Shown one piece after another: positions 33,632-46,394 of a stretch of 64,000 nt of DNA. Each line of letters begins with the position of its first letter. Position 1 is the first letter of the stretch. Source of the DNA: Arachis hypogaea (Eukaryota > Streptophyta > Magnoliopsida > Fabales > Fabaceae); assembly GCF_003086295.3 (NCBI RefSeq), contig NC_092050.1:144615699-144679698 (forward strand), read 5' to 3'. A program made the translations under genes and the position numbers. The notes beneath the pieces were generated by a model that was not told the DNA's origin, did no database searches, and saw only the letters and a list, made by a program, of their open reading frames with translations.

Positions 33632-36600
33632 CTGTTAATTAGCAAAAAATTAAAGAATAAGAGGGAAAGTTATGATGTTTGGTTTGTAATTGACAAAAAC
33701 CATTTCATGGTTAATGTGAACAATTGAAAAACAGTTGAAGTGGACAGATGCCGTAGTAAAAATGTAAAATATAAATGTTCGGATCATGAAAGAGTCATTG
33801 TCTATTCCCATGCATATTGAAGGCTAAGCAATAATCCCAAAGTAACTGATATTTGATTTTGCTTGTTATTTCCAATTTAAGATAACAGTGTTGTAAAGGA
33901 TATAAAAATGTAAATTTTTTTCATACCTAACAAAAGAAGAAAAATGTTCTTAAACCTTAGCACTTGTTTATCCATTGAATAAACACACGATTATTCAGTG
34001 AAGAGTTAATGATTTCTATATATTCTGGCCAATATAATACGAAACATCATGAAAGAAAAATATGAAAGGAAACCTTTGGATGTATTACCAATAATGACCT
34101 TCTTTTGCCGGGTCCAGCCATTACCTGCAACAATAACAGTGAGACCAAGAGCAGAATTAAGTTCAATACCCAAAGCAAAACATTCTGCACATATAATCAC
34201 CTATACTTTTAGTCCACACAAGTACACAACGCCTTCCTGAGTCCATAAATATATGTATATCACTGGAATGAAGGCTACTAAGTAATTTCTTTCCGTGGCA
34301 GCTTCATTCTTAGCCCGTGCCAAGAAATTTTGTTTATAATATTTAGATAATATTATCCTTTTCCTATTTTTTCTACTCCTTGTAATTATATACTTTCTCT
34401 TTATCAAAAACGACACAATAAATATAAGGTATACCAATTAAATTTATTCATATGGGAACAATGTAATTTTATTTGTTTCTGATATTTTCTATCCATACCA
34501 AAATATATTATTTATTGAAAAGTTGTTATGAAATTAAAGGAGTAATGGTTAGTTCAACGAAATCTTGAACTGATATGGTACCATTTAAAGTATTTATAAG
34601 AGTAAATGATAAATAAGTTCTTGCTTTTTTATTTCGAAAATAAATAAGTCATCGATTAATTAAAAATTACAAAAGCATCTTTTACTTTTTAAAATGCGAG
34701 ACATCTAAATCTCTTTGGACGATCGATTTGTTTTTATATATTTTGGATGGAGAGAATTAAATATCTTATATTTTTTAAATTAGAAACGATTTTGTATTTT
34801 TAATTAGTAAAAGATTTATATATGTTCAAATTAAAAAGTTAGAGACCTATTTATTTATTTTTTCTATTTATAATTATATGTCTAGTAAATGACACTGTAT
34901 GTATTATTATTTTCTTTTAGATTGTTAGGAATAGATTCTCAAGTATCTCTAACTGTCTAATTCGTAATCTTGTCTGATGAGTTCACCTTTTAATGCGTAG
35001 GAAATTAGTCATGAGCTATATTGTATATGCATTACCCTGAAAGTTATGGTATATTAGAAAAAAATTGATATTTTAAGTGAAATTGAATTTTTGATCTATA
35101 AGATTTAGGTAAAAAAAATTTATTTGTTATTAATTTTTTCTACATTTAAATTTTTTTCTAAAATTTAACTTAATTTTAAAATTATTTTTTAGACAATTAT
35201 ACTCTCTGTAGGGCCTAAAAAAAAAACTACAGATGAGCCAAGCCCATAAACTTCTCTTTCTTTCCTTCACTTCCAATGACACGCACACTTTGAGAATCAT
35301 CTTACACACAATGTGCCAACATTTTACCCTTCCTTACCGCCAAGATACGTTTCCCTCTTCTTTCTCACGTCATTTTTTCAACAATAATTTTATATATTTT
35401 TATTTCAATTAATTTCATTACTTTTCTTTTACTCTAATTCTATTACACCTATCAAATATGCCCTCTTATGTTGATATTATTCCAAAACTCCATTAAAATA
35501 GCCTAAGCTTAAAGAAAAAGAAAATAACTTTTAATTCAAGTATCTATAGTTAAATTTTAACATTGTATTATTTTATAATTATAATAAATAATTTTATAAT
35601 TTATTATTTAATTATTTACTAGCTTATTTTTTGTCAATATGATGTTTATGTTAAATAATTTATAAAATAAAATCCCACTTGAGACATAGTATTTTGTGTT
35701 GAAATTAATTTTGTCATTTGAAAAATTAAATTATAATATAGATATTATCCTACATATACACTTTGAATGTATATTTGGTATTGAAATAGGATAAAGTTAT
35801 TACATGAATTATTACTATTGAATTGATGATGCACTTATTGATTTGTTTGACAACTTTTAGCTTGATAAGAATTTGTATGTCAAAATATTTTGGAGGGTTT
35901 TATGACAGAAACTACAGCTAGCGACAGTAAGTGCTAGACTTAGTGCACCTTGTCAGTATATAATTATATTTTTTAGGATCATATAAGATGAAATGGTTCA
36001 TGTTTATTTCATGTCCACAAAATTAGTGGAACATGTCTATTTCAGAACTCACACGAAAAAAATAACCTAAGTGTGATTTCTGTCTGTTACTTTGACTTTT
36101 CTGGATTAGATAACGTTCCGCGTATATTGTTATAAATAAAGAAGTTTAAATGTTTGATATTTATAATTAATTATCATTGTGTTTGAGTATAATTCTGTCA
36201 CTATTATTAAGGTGGATTTATTTAACTAAGAGTTTACTAATTATACAACTGTCTCTTGTGGGACTATAGATGCTTTGCTTATTCACTGAGTTACAAAACT
36301 CATTCTGTTATTCATTCATTTTTTTTAGATATGGGTATTGATCATAATCCAACTTCATCAGTTTCACTCTAGTTTTGTTTGTGTTGGTGAGCCCTTTACT
36401 GCTTAAGGGCTTGATATTTTGTGTAAATAGCTTTCAAATTCTTTAGACTTGTTAAACTGCTCCATGTGACATAGGCAAGATCCGACATTAGTGACTTGAG
36501 TATGTTGCTTGTAAATATCCTAGGATATAAAACTAATAGACTATGTTTTGCTATAAATATTTAAGTCGAATTTTATATAAATATGCTGAGTATGTTTTAA

Positions 36601-39600
36601 ATATGAGATTGAGAATGTGTTGTCTCTTGGTGTAATTGGAAATTCTATTTGTTTTGTTTTCTGTAATATCGATTTCTAAGGCTTGCTTGGGAAGATTCTC
36701 CTAAGCATAGTCACGGTCAAATTGGGTCGTGACAAATTGGTATCAGAACTCAGGGTTTCCTGTGTAATATGGAGCCGTTCTCCTATAGTAAGATCATGAT
36801 TGTGTAAATGGAAGTCGACCCATTTTCACAAATTGTGATGTTATTAAGGACTTGTAGGAATGTTCGTAAAATAAGGTTGTTGATGTTGATGCAGTGAGGA
36901 TTGAAGTTGTAGCTACTATCCCGGTCCAAATTTCGTACTCTTTCATTCTATTCTACTTCAACTTTCCTCACCTTTCATCTTGGCACTCTGGTTTAGTCTC
37001 TTCGATCTCTTGGGACCAATTTGTGAGTAGACTTTACATTTATAATTGTTTGATTGTGCATCTATAATTATTTTGACATATATCTATTATAATCTTTAAA
37101 TTATACTCACTATATTTACCTTGAACGATTTTAAATTAATCAGAATAATTGATTTATTAGAATTAAATAATTCGTTGTTATGAAGTTTATATTTTTTGAA
37201 CTATACATGAGATCATATATATTTTTTATGAAGCTTTGCATTATTCTAAAATGTTTGATTTTACTTGAATATCTGTTTTTGAAGTATTGAGGTATTTGTT
37301 GGTACTCAATTACTTTAAAGATTGTGAAATATGTTTGAAATTTCTTATGATCGAAAAAAAGTATGATTGGAAAAGATTTCTGATGAAAAAGTATTGTCTG
37401 ATTTGATTTGATTGGATACCGGATGTATTTGAAAGATCAAAGATTTGTTGTATTTGAAATTATATGTTTTGAATTGGTTTCGGAGGCTCGTATTAGAAAA
37501 CCGTAGTTAACGGCGGTTATGGCGTTAACCTAGATGCATCTGGCTCAGACCTCAGCTAGCAGGGGTGTTGCTAGCCTAACGTGTAGGCCACACGTTGGAT
37601 CTGTTATTCCGTATGGACACACGAGAAGAAAGGACTACTCTTAGAGGTGGAGCCACCTAAGTGTGGATTATTTTATTTGCTTTCTGTATTAGAATTTTCT
37701 TATTGATTTACTCATTCATATAAATTATTATATTCTAACTAAAATTATTTTTATAATAATATTTATATGATTTCATATAAATTATAAATGTACTGTCTAG
37801 TCAATGGGTTGCAAAAACTCACTCCGTTTTTTTCTAAAAATAATTTTTTCAGGAATAAATATTTGATTATGTGAACCTTCTATTCAAGATTAATGATCTG
37901 CAAGGACTTGGGCAAGTATCTTGGAGTTACCCTTAACCATTCTAGAGTGATCCGTTCAGCTTTCAATGGTGTCTTGGATAAGATTCGGAGTAGACTAGCA
38001 AGCTAGAAAGGAAGTTTACTCAATCAGGCTGGTGGATTCTGCTTGGTTAATTCTGTTGCAGCCGCTATTCCTACGTATCAGATGCAGGTCTCTATTTTTC
38101 CCAAAGGAATCATTAGTAAATTGGAGTCTATGATGAGGAATTTTCTTTGGAAATGACAAGTTGATGGAAGAGGATTGAATTTTGTTAGTTGGAAGGTGCT
38201 GGTTACTCCAAAAAATATGGAGGTTTGGGGATTAGAGATCCTTATTGTGTAAATATTGCTCTTCTTGGGAAGCTAGTTTGAACTTTTTTCTAGCAGCCAA
38301 ACAAGTTATGGGTCCAATTGTTAGATGCCAAATACCGATCATCTCTATATGACTGTTTTACTTGCCCTAAGAACAAGGACTCTCCCATTTAGAGGAGTCT
38401 TTGCAAGGCCTGGAAAGTGTTGAAGGATGGGTTTGCTTGGTGTATTGGGGATTTGAACCAAAATTTTTGGTTTTCTAGCTGGAGGAGAGAAGGAAAGTTA
38501 TCTAATGAGATGGATTATGTTCACATTTCTTATTCGAATCTCCGGATACAGGATATTCGGTCGGTTGGTAGGTGGCATTTGGATACTCTTTATTCTCCTT
38601 TATCTCAAAATGTGAAAGGTAATATTCTCTCTTACAATCCAGATGTGCAAGCAGGTCCGGAAGTGGGTTGGTATTGGTTTGGGTCTACAGCCAAAGTCTA
38701 TGACTCACGCAATGGTTACTTGTGGTTGTGTAAGCAGCTGTTTGGTTGGGAGGAGCGGGAGAATTGGCTTTGGTTTTGGCGCCACCTTGTTCCGAAAAAG
38801 CACAAGTTTTTGGCTTGGTTGTGTCTTAAGGAGGCTCTTCCTACTGCAAGTTTTCGCTTCAGAAGATGGATGTCATCATCGGATAGGTGCCCAAGATGTC
38901 TTTCTAGCCAGGAATCGATTTTACATTATATTCGGGATTGTCCAAAAGCTCAGCTTGTATGGCTTAGGTTGGATATTTCTTGTCATCCTTTGGATTTGAA
39001 GAACTAGTTCTTGTATCATAGCAGGGAGCATCCGTTCAAGTTCTTTTCGGGACTTTGGTGGATATGGCGAGTAAGGAATAATGACCTCTTTAATTCTCAG
39101 AAAACTTAGCCTCCAAAAAAAGTGATTTGTCTGGCTTTAACTTCAGAAAAGGAGCTTAGGAATATTTTTGAATTACAATGTATGTCCCTTCCCTCTACTC
39201 TAGCTGATTTTTGGAATCCCCCATCCATTGGTACTTTCAAGATTAATTGTGATGCTAGTTATCTTGGTTCGGATGATAGTGTTGGTTTTGCTTGTGTTAT
39301 TAGAGATTGTAATGGGAGTTGGCAAAATGGGTGTTTGGGAATGATTGAGAGTAATAGTATTCTTTAAGAAAAATTATTTTCTATTTGGAGAGGATACCTC
39401 TTAGCTTGGAATGTGGGTCAATGAGATGTTATTTGTGAGGCGGATTGTGTGGAAGCGTTTAACCTTGTTACTGATCACCAAGATGGTTTTGGGTTTATTG
39501 ATCCATTGGTGCTCAAAATAAGAGATATCATGCATTGGAATTGGCGTGTTGACTTTCGTTTGATTATGAGAGATGCAAATACGGTGATAGACACTATGGC

Positions 39601-40975
39601 AAAAATGACAATGAAGTTACAACTTTCTCATGTGGAGCTTCTTTCACCTTGGGAGAAATTTAAGAGTAGTCTCAAACGGGACTGTCCCTCTATTTAAGCA
39701 GTTCCTTTGTTTTGTTTCTTTATTTAATTTATTTCAGTCACCAAAAAAATGATCTGCAAAGATATTTACTCTTTGTTAAATTTTTAGGTATTATCTGCTT
39801 CATATATCACAGACAGAATTTATCTATATTTTATTTTTATTAAAAATATGTAATTATTTATTCTTAAAATTGTAAATTTATTAAAAATATTTATAACTTT
39901 CTTATTTATCTTATATTCAAATTTATTAGACTTATTGGGAGACTATTTCTCTTAGCGCTAATCATAGCTCATTTTAGGCTGTCACAATATATATGCTAAT
40001 TGTACTTACCATTATGCTGACTCATTCTAACTATTATCAAAATAGAAAAGATTTTTTTTTTTTAAATAAGGCCTACTAGCTGTAGCAAATAAATAGCAAA
40101 TAAAGGTGTGGCTATGCTATCATCTAAAAATTAGAACGTGAAAGACCAAATCGATGTAAGTCGTGAACGGTCCCTTTGAGGAATATGGACAAACCTGGTT
40201 GTGAATAACAGCTCTCTGAATCAATTCTATCAGGACAATAGCACCTGAAAGTATATTCTTCTTCATCGAACCCACACCTTCCACCACTGCTCGAGCACTC
40301 GCTGCAATTTTTGGCCGTCCAATTCATCAAAAACCCTCTTCTCAGCGCCTCTTCAACCCCTCCTTTCTCATCTTCCACCCTCGTTACGCTCACCGTCCCC
40401 CTGTAATTCTTCGTCGCCAACTTCAAATTCTCAACGTCATCCCCATAAAGCGCCACAACCGATCTCGTTCTGTTTTCAGCTGAACACCCAATACTATGCT
40501 CTTGCATGTTTTCACAGCCATAAAACAGCAACACTTGCTTCTGCTTGGAAGCAACAATGAACCTTTTGCTGTGGCCGGTGAAGTTTCTCAGTGGGGCAAT
40601 ACATTCCGTGGTTCTTAACCCCGAGAGCGCAGGGATAGACACTCGAAGTGATTGGTTGTTGTAGAAAATGTTTTGGACAGTGTATAGAGCTCCTGATATA
40701 TTGACGATTGGGAAGCCATCGTGAGAGCAGGTGAGACCGAAATCAGGGACACCACAGTAGGAGTTTTGTTTTGATATGATGTAGAAGGGAAAGCTTATGT
40801 TTTGATGATTAGTATCACCACCACAAGTTTTGGGCTCACATGCTTGGAACTTTGGATTCACAGAACACAGAGTGATTCTTGTTAGAAGAAGGAAGAAGAT
40901 TATTATGTACGAGCGAATAACAAGGGGAAAAGAATAAAAGGAACTGAAGGTGGGTAAGAGTGTTCTTTGTTTCAT
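32526..40975 (-). CDS. LRK10L/WAK-type receptor-like kinase, three exons, 640 aa
   Basis: Family: LEAF RUST 10 DISEASE-RESISTANCE LOCUS RECEPTOR-LIKE kinases, plasma-membrane kinases with a galacturonan-binding-type ectodomain, several of which act in defence. Exons on minus are 40975-40195, 34124-34089 (36 nt) and 33631-32526. All junctions are phase 1 with GT..AG sites (CAACCAG|GTTTGT, TTGTTGCAG|GTAATGG, ATTATTG|GTAATA, TTAACAG|GTGCTAC). The sum is 1,923 nt with no internal stop. Residues 1-38 look like a signal peptide, 45-260 the GUB_WAK and WAK-associated Cys modules, 273-295 the transmembrane helix, and about 330-610 the kinase. Intron 1 (6,070 bp) contains a LINE and an LTR remnant. 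No other intact host gene is seen in the window. Confidence 0.85.
34089..34124 (-). CDS. 36-nt micro-exon of LRK10L gene
   Basis: Twelve codons' worth of sequence (NGWTRQKKVII with split Gly codons on both sides) sits between a TTGTTGCAG acceptor and a GTAATA donor. It joins exons 1 and 3 in phase and supplies the short basic juxtamembrane linker just outside the membrane helix. It is too short for ORF-based prediction. Confidence 0.7.
34125..37891. other. LRK10L intron 1, left part: AT-rich with LTR-element remnants
   Basis: A weak foldback element may occupy 34601-34880 (GAGTAAATGATAAATAAGT against ACCTATTTATTTATT). A decayed LTR retrotransposon seems to lie from about 35900: GGGTCGTGACA followed by AATTGGTATCAGAACTCAGG (36724-36755) looks like an LTR end plus an initiator tRNA-Met primer site. 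A GC-richer stretch at 37495-37640 and a repeated 'ACAAAACTCATTCTG / AAAAACTCACTCCG' end resemble LTR internals. No coding capacity remains. Confidence 0.4.
37904..39747 (+). mobile_element. 5'-truncated LINE in LRK10L intron, 12-bp TSD
   Basis: It encodes the C-terminal part of an L1-type ORF2: the end of the RT (GKYLGVTLNHSRVIRSAF and IPTYQMQVSIFPKGI), the zinc-binding region (38670-38960; CPRCLSSQESILHYIRDCPK) and RNase H (39122-39690; INCDASYLGSDDSVG). Stops occur at about 38008, 39005, 39366 and 39422. AATGATCTGCAA is duplicated at 37892-37903 and 39748-39759, and the 3' end is A-rich. The element runs opposite to the LRK10L gene, so it is antisense within the intron. Confidence 0.85.
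39760..40194. other. LRK10L intron 1, right part, non-coding
   Basis: AT-rich sequence between the LINE and the exon 1 donor. Near 39970, GGCTGTCACAATA resembles the LTR-end GTGACA at 36733, which could mean the LINE sits in an older LTR. I see no exon here. Confidence 0.4.
40195..40975 (-). CDS. exon 1 of LRK10L gene: signal peptide and ectodomain
   Basis: Starts with MKQRTLLPTF and a hydrophobic IIIFFLLLTRITLC signal. The GUB_WAK module has CEPKTCGG, ISFPFYI and YCGVPDFGLTC. The WAK-associated module has NCSECSSSGGRCGFDEEEY and CYCPD. The exon ends at CAACCAG before GTTTGT (phase 1). Unspliced, the frame would stop at 40124 after about 24 more residues. Confidence 0.88.
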
Positions 40976-41493
40976 TTGGAATGGTTCAAGTTAAAGGCTG
41001 AGAGACGGTGGAGTTTGGAGAGGAAAGGTGAAGTTATCATGACATCTTTTTTTTTCTTTCGAGCTTAAGCTTTCAATTGCAGTCTACTATTGTTTGAAGA
41101 CTTTGACTATATCTTTATGTATGGTTAAAATGTATTCGGCTATGGATTATGGAAGCTAGACGCGCATGACCGGGACAATTGAGTTCTTAGGAAAACAATG
41201 GCCACGGTTCCCATTACTCTCTTTCATTTTTCATTTTTTTCAGTTGGGGAGGTATTGAATATTGACCACGGCCATGGAAAAGTATACTATAGGTCATGAG
41301 TCATCCACAAACAAAGTGGGCTGCATGTTTTCACGACCAATTAGGCACAGTCAGTCAACCCTGAAACTGCCACACACTTTCCTAATCCTATCTCTTTCTT
41401 CACTCATTTTCGTCTTTTTATTTTTAGTTCATGTTTTAGCGATAAGTAACTACGTAGTTGTGGAATTATTTACTGCTTTCCATACTGCTGCGC
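40976..41493 (-). promoter_or_regulatory. LRK10L promoter region with conserved block
   Basis: The region immediately upstream of the LRK10L ATG. Its distal part, 41182-41493, is preserved in the orphan copy at 5664-5960. Candidate WRKY W-box cores are TTGACT near 41104, TTGACC near 41263 and GTCAAC near 41357. A polypyrimidine run (41047-41060) precedes the start. Defence-responsive regulation is suggested by the W-boxes but is inference. Confidence 0.5.
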
Positions 41494-41995
41494 CATCTCT
41501 TACTTTATATGAGAATTGAACTTGTGGATTCGCTGATTGCTCATACAAAATCAGTTATAAGAAATATACAAAATTTTGATTCAACTATTATTTTTATAGA
41601 AAAGAGTGTTATGTAGTTTTATGTTAAAATGCAAAATTCCAGTGGTATCATCTATGCAACTCCAAATCTCTTGCCATATCCCTATACCAATTTCATAAAA
41701 ATTTTCCCAAATCGACGGGATTGTTTACAATAATCGGATGGTGGCAAAGTGGTTAATAACAAGAAATAGAAATATGCATATAATTATGGTGGTGATCCAT
41801 TTATTGAGTAAATTCTGGTCCCTAGAATTCATGCCATTATCCAATTTGGTCTTCCAGATTCCAATTTCACTATATTGGTCCCTAAATGGAACCCAAGGAG
41901 CAGTCACTAGCTAATCTTTTTATGAGTTTTCCGGTTCCCTGTTGAAATTTCTGGTGTTGCTAACTTCTTGAGTTTTACCTCTATCCATGGTGCAG
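41494..41995. other. non-coding spacer
   Basis: It lies between the LRK10L promoter and the SufC fragment. It contains GGTCCCTAGAATTC and TTGGTCCCTAAATGG, in the style of worn MITE ends, but no element could be delimited. No coding region. Confidence 0.45.
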
Positions 41996-42059
41996 GTTTT
42001 GGGGGTAGGCTTGGCTATTCTGGATAAAATTGATTCTGGATTGGATGTTGATGCACTTA

Positions 42060-45038
42060 GGGGGTGTGTGGTTGGAGGAATATTAGAGCAATAGAGCATT
42101 CCCAGGAATGTTTAGATGAGAATATCTTATTCTCATGTTTGTTTCAAAGTTTTAAAATATATTCCCAGGTAAGTTTTATTCCTTGGAATCAAAATCCTCC
42201 TGATTTAATTCCCATCTACCCCATGGTTATCTTTGATTCCAATGAGAAGGGAATGTGTATAACAAAGTAAAAAGACTAAAATACCCTTGTTAATTTCACT
42301 CCAACCCTTCTTTTCAGATTTTTTCCAATTCATTTCAAACAAAATGAAACCCTAGCAGAGAGCCCCTCCTCCATGAAAACCAATCCCTAACGAGGCTTTT
42401 CTTCAAATTCACGGAGGTTCCACCGGCGTCGGCGCCGCCTCGCCGCCGATTTGGATTTGCATGGCCACCACGCTTCTTATTCTAGAAGGAAATCGTTCTC
42501 GTTTGTGTTCGTCATCACAGCTCATCTCGGTTCACCGCCACTGCGTTTTCGCCGCCATCATCGCGACTCTGTTCAGATCCTCTGCGTTGTGTGGTTGTGC
42601 GTGGCCTCTCTCCTCCGTCTGAGCTCGGTTGCTCGCGCGTCTCTCGCCTCTGCGTCTGCTCGAGTTGTGCTTCGTGTTCGTGTTGTCTCCCTCGCCTCTC
42701 TCCCTCCTCGCATCTTCCTGTTCCTGTTCATCTTTTTCAAGAACAGGTTTGTTCTAGGTTTGAAATATTATTAACTTAATTTGTTTGGAATTGGAATGTG
42801 ATTTCAGTTTCAGTTCTGAGCTCATTGATTATAGTATTTAATAGTGATTATTATCTGCATCTTATAAGCCAAGTAGCTGTCTGATCTATGTTTTTGCTTC
42901 ACATTTGAAAAGATTCAGATACTGTTCTTATGGTTTTATATCACAGTGTATTACACTGGTAGATCCACTGTCTGCTCATAATGCTTTTGCTGATATCACT
43001 CTGTGAAAATGTGAGAAGGACACACAAACAGGACTTCATGCTTTTCTACTTCTCAAACAATTAAATCAAGTGAAGTATATCAAATTTGAGGGTTCTGAGG
43101 TAGGCTTCTTCTCAAAAACCTCTTTTAACTTAGTGTTGACAACTTGACATGAAGGTCATATTGCATGTTATATAGTATATCTTTGTAGTTTCTTTTGTAA
43201 AATATTGTTTTGTTTGGAATTGATTTTGTGAACATGCGCTGGAGCAAAAGCTTGTTTTGTATTAGATTTTATGTTAAGAAACTTGCAATTGATTTTGGTT
43301 AATAAGTATCATGCATTTGAAACTTACTATAAAACTAGTTTTCCAAAATAGAGCTACATTTTATGGCCTCTTTACACTTCTCAAGCAGGGGTTTAGATGC
43401 AAATGTTTTAATTGAAATTAATCAAAACAAAATTAGTTTAAGAATCATGTCACCTACTCTAAATGGGAGTTTATGATTGATACCATAAAACCAAACAAGC
43501 AATAAAATATGCTTCAATTGAGAACTTCCTGATATCAAATTGTAGTTTCCTATACCAATTGTATTAGATACTAGATAGTAACACTTTACTGTATTAGCTG
43601 AACAGCATTCTCATTGATGTTGAGTGCCACTGTCCTGTTGTCGATAGAAAATAGAAAAAGTAATTATAAAATTCACACTACAAATATAAAAATGGATTGA
43701 GAGAAACTTATCTGTCTATCTTGAATTCTCGATCTGGTTTTTAATCCACTGAAAAATATTTCTGTGAAAATTTGGATAAAACTCATTACTAATTTTATGA
43801 CTAGTTTTTACTATTTACGATGGGAACGAACAAATGCCATTCAAGTGAGGGTTGGTTTGTTGCAATATATCTCATAGTTGTGTGATTCCTTGCTTCAAGA
43901 TGATGAAAATGGGATTGCAGTGATTCTGTGATTGGCCTTTACTTACTGTTCTTTTCATACTTGTGTGATTCCTTGCTTCAAGTTTATAAAAATTGATAAA
44001 ACAGCTTTACTTTTTCTGAATACCATGGCATTTAGCACATGGATTGTTATTATTGCGATTGTTTCCCTATAGCTTAGCTTATAGCTATATGGCATAATGT
44101 GTATGCTTTTTGATGTGTAGGAGTCACTAATCGTTAAGAAAGTAGGGTTCTGTTTTTTACTTCATTACTCAGGTTTCAATATTGAATTGTTAAAAAATTG
44201 TTAACATTATCTTTCTTGATATATATTATGAATTTTAATCAAAATTCATTTCCTTTATTTTTAAATTACCTCGTACTCGTATACTAAATTATAAATTCAA
44301 TAGACCTCAACTTAAGCTTTTAACTTACAATTCTTTTTGGGTATTTCTGGAAATTCAATATAAAAGTTTTTCCTTTTTTATTGGATTAAACATGCTAAAT
44401 TTAAAATATTCAAAAATGCATTGTTCTGATGTTTCAGTTTATTCTCAATATCTTCATTGCACAAATTCAAATAGTTACTGTTGTAGTTATTTCTTAGGCA
44501 GAACATATTTTCTTGTGTGAACTTTATTAATATGTATGTGAACTTTATACGAGTATACAAAAATGCTAGGCCTATGATGACATGGGAGTTCAATGAGGTT
44601 ATGGTTATTATTTGAGTGGGTTCATTAGACTAGTATTAGTAGTATACCAGTGCCTCTGGCTGCTTATGTTTTGGATTAGAATTGAAGTTCTCTAATTTGT
44701 ATAAAGCATGGTTAAGACCGGGTTCTCTTTTTTGTATCAATGTAAAAAGTAAGATATTTATCTTTTTGTGTCTTACTACAAGAGTTGCTGGTACTTCTTC
44801 ATTACTCACATAGATTGAGCATGGTTTTCTTATGTAGCTTGTGTGCACCATCTGTTTGGACAAAATTAAACTTTGAAATAAAAAATATTTATATATATCA
44901 TATTCTTATATTATATATATATTCCTAAACTTGTCTTTTCTTGTTGTTTCCTACTGCATTGACATTGCTACCAGAAAGAAAAGAAAAGAAAAGTTATTTA
45001 TATTCCTAAACTGGCCTTGCTTGATTTTTTTTTGCAGA
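42060..45038 (+). other. 5' region of Harbinger element, no ORF1 seen
   Basis: It includes the TIR, a short GC-rich block (42420-42720, CCGCCTCGCCGCCG) that looks like a 5' leader, and about 2.2 kb of AT-rich DNA. An acceptor-like run TTTTTTTTTGCAG ends at 45037, two bases before the transposase ATG, so part of this region is probably a long 5' UTR intron. No SANT/trihelix ORF is recognisable. Confidence 0.6.
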
Positions 45039-46394
45039 ATGGATTCCAAACAGAAGATGAAAGTTATTGCCTGCTTGATTTTACATTTCGAATTAATGAA
45101 TGACCTTATGATTAAGTTGTTGATAATTTGCTATGTTTTGATTATATTGCAATGGAAAAAAAAGAAAAGAAAATGGAATGATAGTTATAGTAGGCAAGTA
45201 ATAAGAGATGTTAGTGTTGATAGGATTATTTATTTTAGTGATCTAGCATGTATAGAAAACACAAGAATGGATAGATGTGCCTTTCATGCATTGTGTAACA
45301 TGCTTAAAAGGGTTGGAAGGTTAGAACCAAGTAGGAATATGGGTGTGGAAGAAATGGTTGCCATGTTTTTACATATTATAGCACATGACGTCAAAATTAG
45401 AGTAATAAAGAGACAATTTGTGAGATCTGAAGAAACAATTAGTAGGCGGTTTAATGATGTATTGCTTGCTATTTTGAGATGTCATAATCTCTTACTGAAG
45501 AAACCTCAACCATTTAGCCAGGATAAAATGGATGAACGATGGAAATGGTTTAAGGTAATTTATTTTGCTAATGTTGTTAAATCTCATATGGTTGGTGTTC
45601 TTTAGAATTGAGTTAATTGATCTTTGTTTTGGATTTTAGGATTGCCTAGGAGCCTTAGATGGTACTCATATCAAAGTCAATGTCCTTGAGGCTGATAAGC
45701 CTAGATATCGAAACAGAAAAGGTGACATAACAACCAATGTGCTTGGAGTGGTTGCTCCCGATATGCAATTTATCTACGTACTGGCGGGTTGGGAAGGTTC
45801 AGCTGCGGATTCTAGGGTATTGCGAGATGCACTATTTCGCAATGGGTTTAGTGTTCCCCAAGGTATTTTATTGAGACTTTAATATGTTATCAAAGTAACC
45901 ATTTGATCTTTCATTAATTTTGTTCAATTGTGTATGTCACACTAGGTCATTATTACTTATGTGATGCTGGATATATGAATTGTGAAGGATTTTTGGCACC
46001 TTATAGAGGACAAAAATATCATTTGAGTGAGTTTAATCCACATAATCAACCCAGTACAGCTCAAGAGTTTTTTAATATGAAACACTCACAAGCTAGGAAT
46101 GTCATTGAAAGGGCATTTGGAGTATTGAAAGCAAGATGGGGAATTTTAAGGGGAAGATCATTTTATCCTATTAAGACTCAAGGAAGAATTATAACTGCTT
46201 GTTGCCTTTTGCATAATCATATTAGAAGAGTGATGGTTGTGGATCCTATTGATGAGATAGAAGATCAAAATATACTTGGAGTAGATGGTGAGACGATCCA
46301 CCATATTGAAACGAGTGATGCTTGGGGTAGATGGAGAGATCAACTTGCACAAGAAATGTGGAACCAATGGAGGAGAAGACATCACGCTCGATAA
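45039..46394 (+). CDS. Harbinger transposase (DDE_4, HARBI1-like), 395 aa
   Basis: Three exons: 45039-45554, 45640-45862 and 45946-46394, with GT..AG sites (TTTAAG|GTAATT, TTTTAG|GATTGC, CCCAAG|GTATTT, ACTAG|GTCATT). They sum to 1,188 nt in frame with no stop. The N-terminal half has a helix-turn-helix-like [20 protein letters not shown] and the conserved [10 protein letters not shown]. The catalytic triad is Asp in [10 protein letters not shown], Asp in [18 protein letters not shown] and Glu in [19 protein letters not shown]. The C-terminus is [13 protein letters not shown]. Plant genomes often label such proteins 'ALP1-like'. It could be catalytically competent. The start is the first Met after the putative 5' UTR splice acceptor. 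Confidence 0.9.

Noticed and set aside
34006..34200. Independent 64-codon gene
   Set aside because: Only the 36-nt micro-exon within it fits the LRK10L gene; the rest reads through intron on both sides.
38643..38999. 118-codon ORF
   Set aside because: Alternate frame of the LINE zinc-binding/RNase H region, whose true frame is 38417-39007.
32526..40975. Two separate genes (a secreted WAK-like protein and a cytoplasmic kinase)
   Set aside because: Phases, splice sites, micro-exon and domain order support one receptor kinase; kept as the less likely alternative pending transcripts.
42451..42779. Arg/Ser/Val-rich ORF of 107 codons (and overlapping 62 codons)
   Set aside because: It lies in the GC-rich leader of the Harbinger element, has no domain, and its composition explains the lack of stops.
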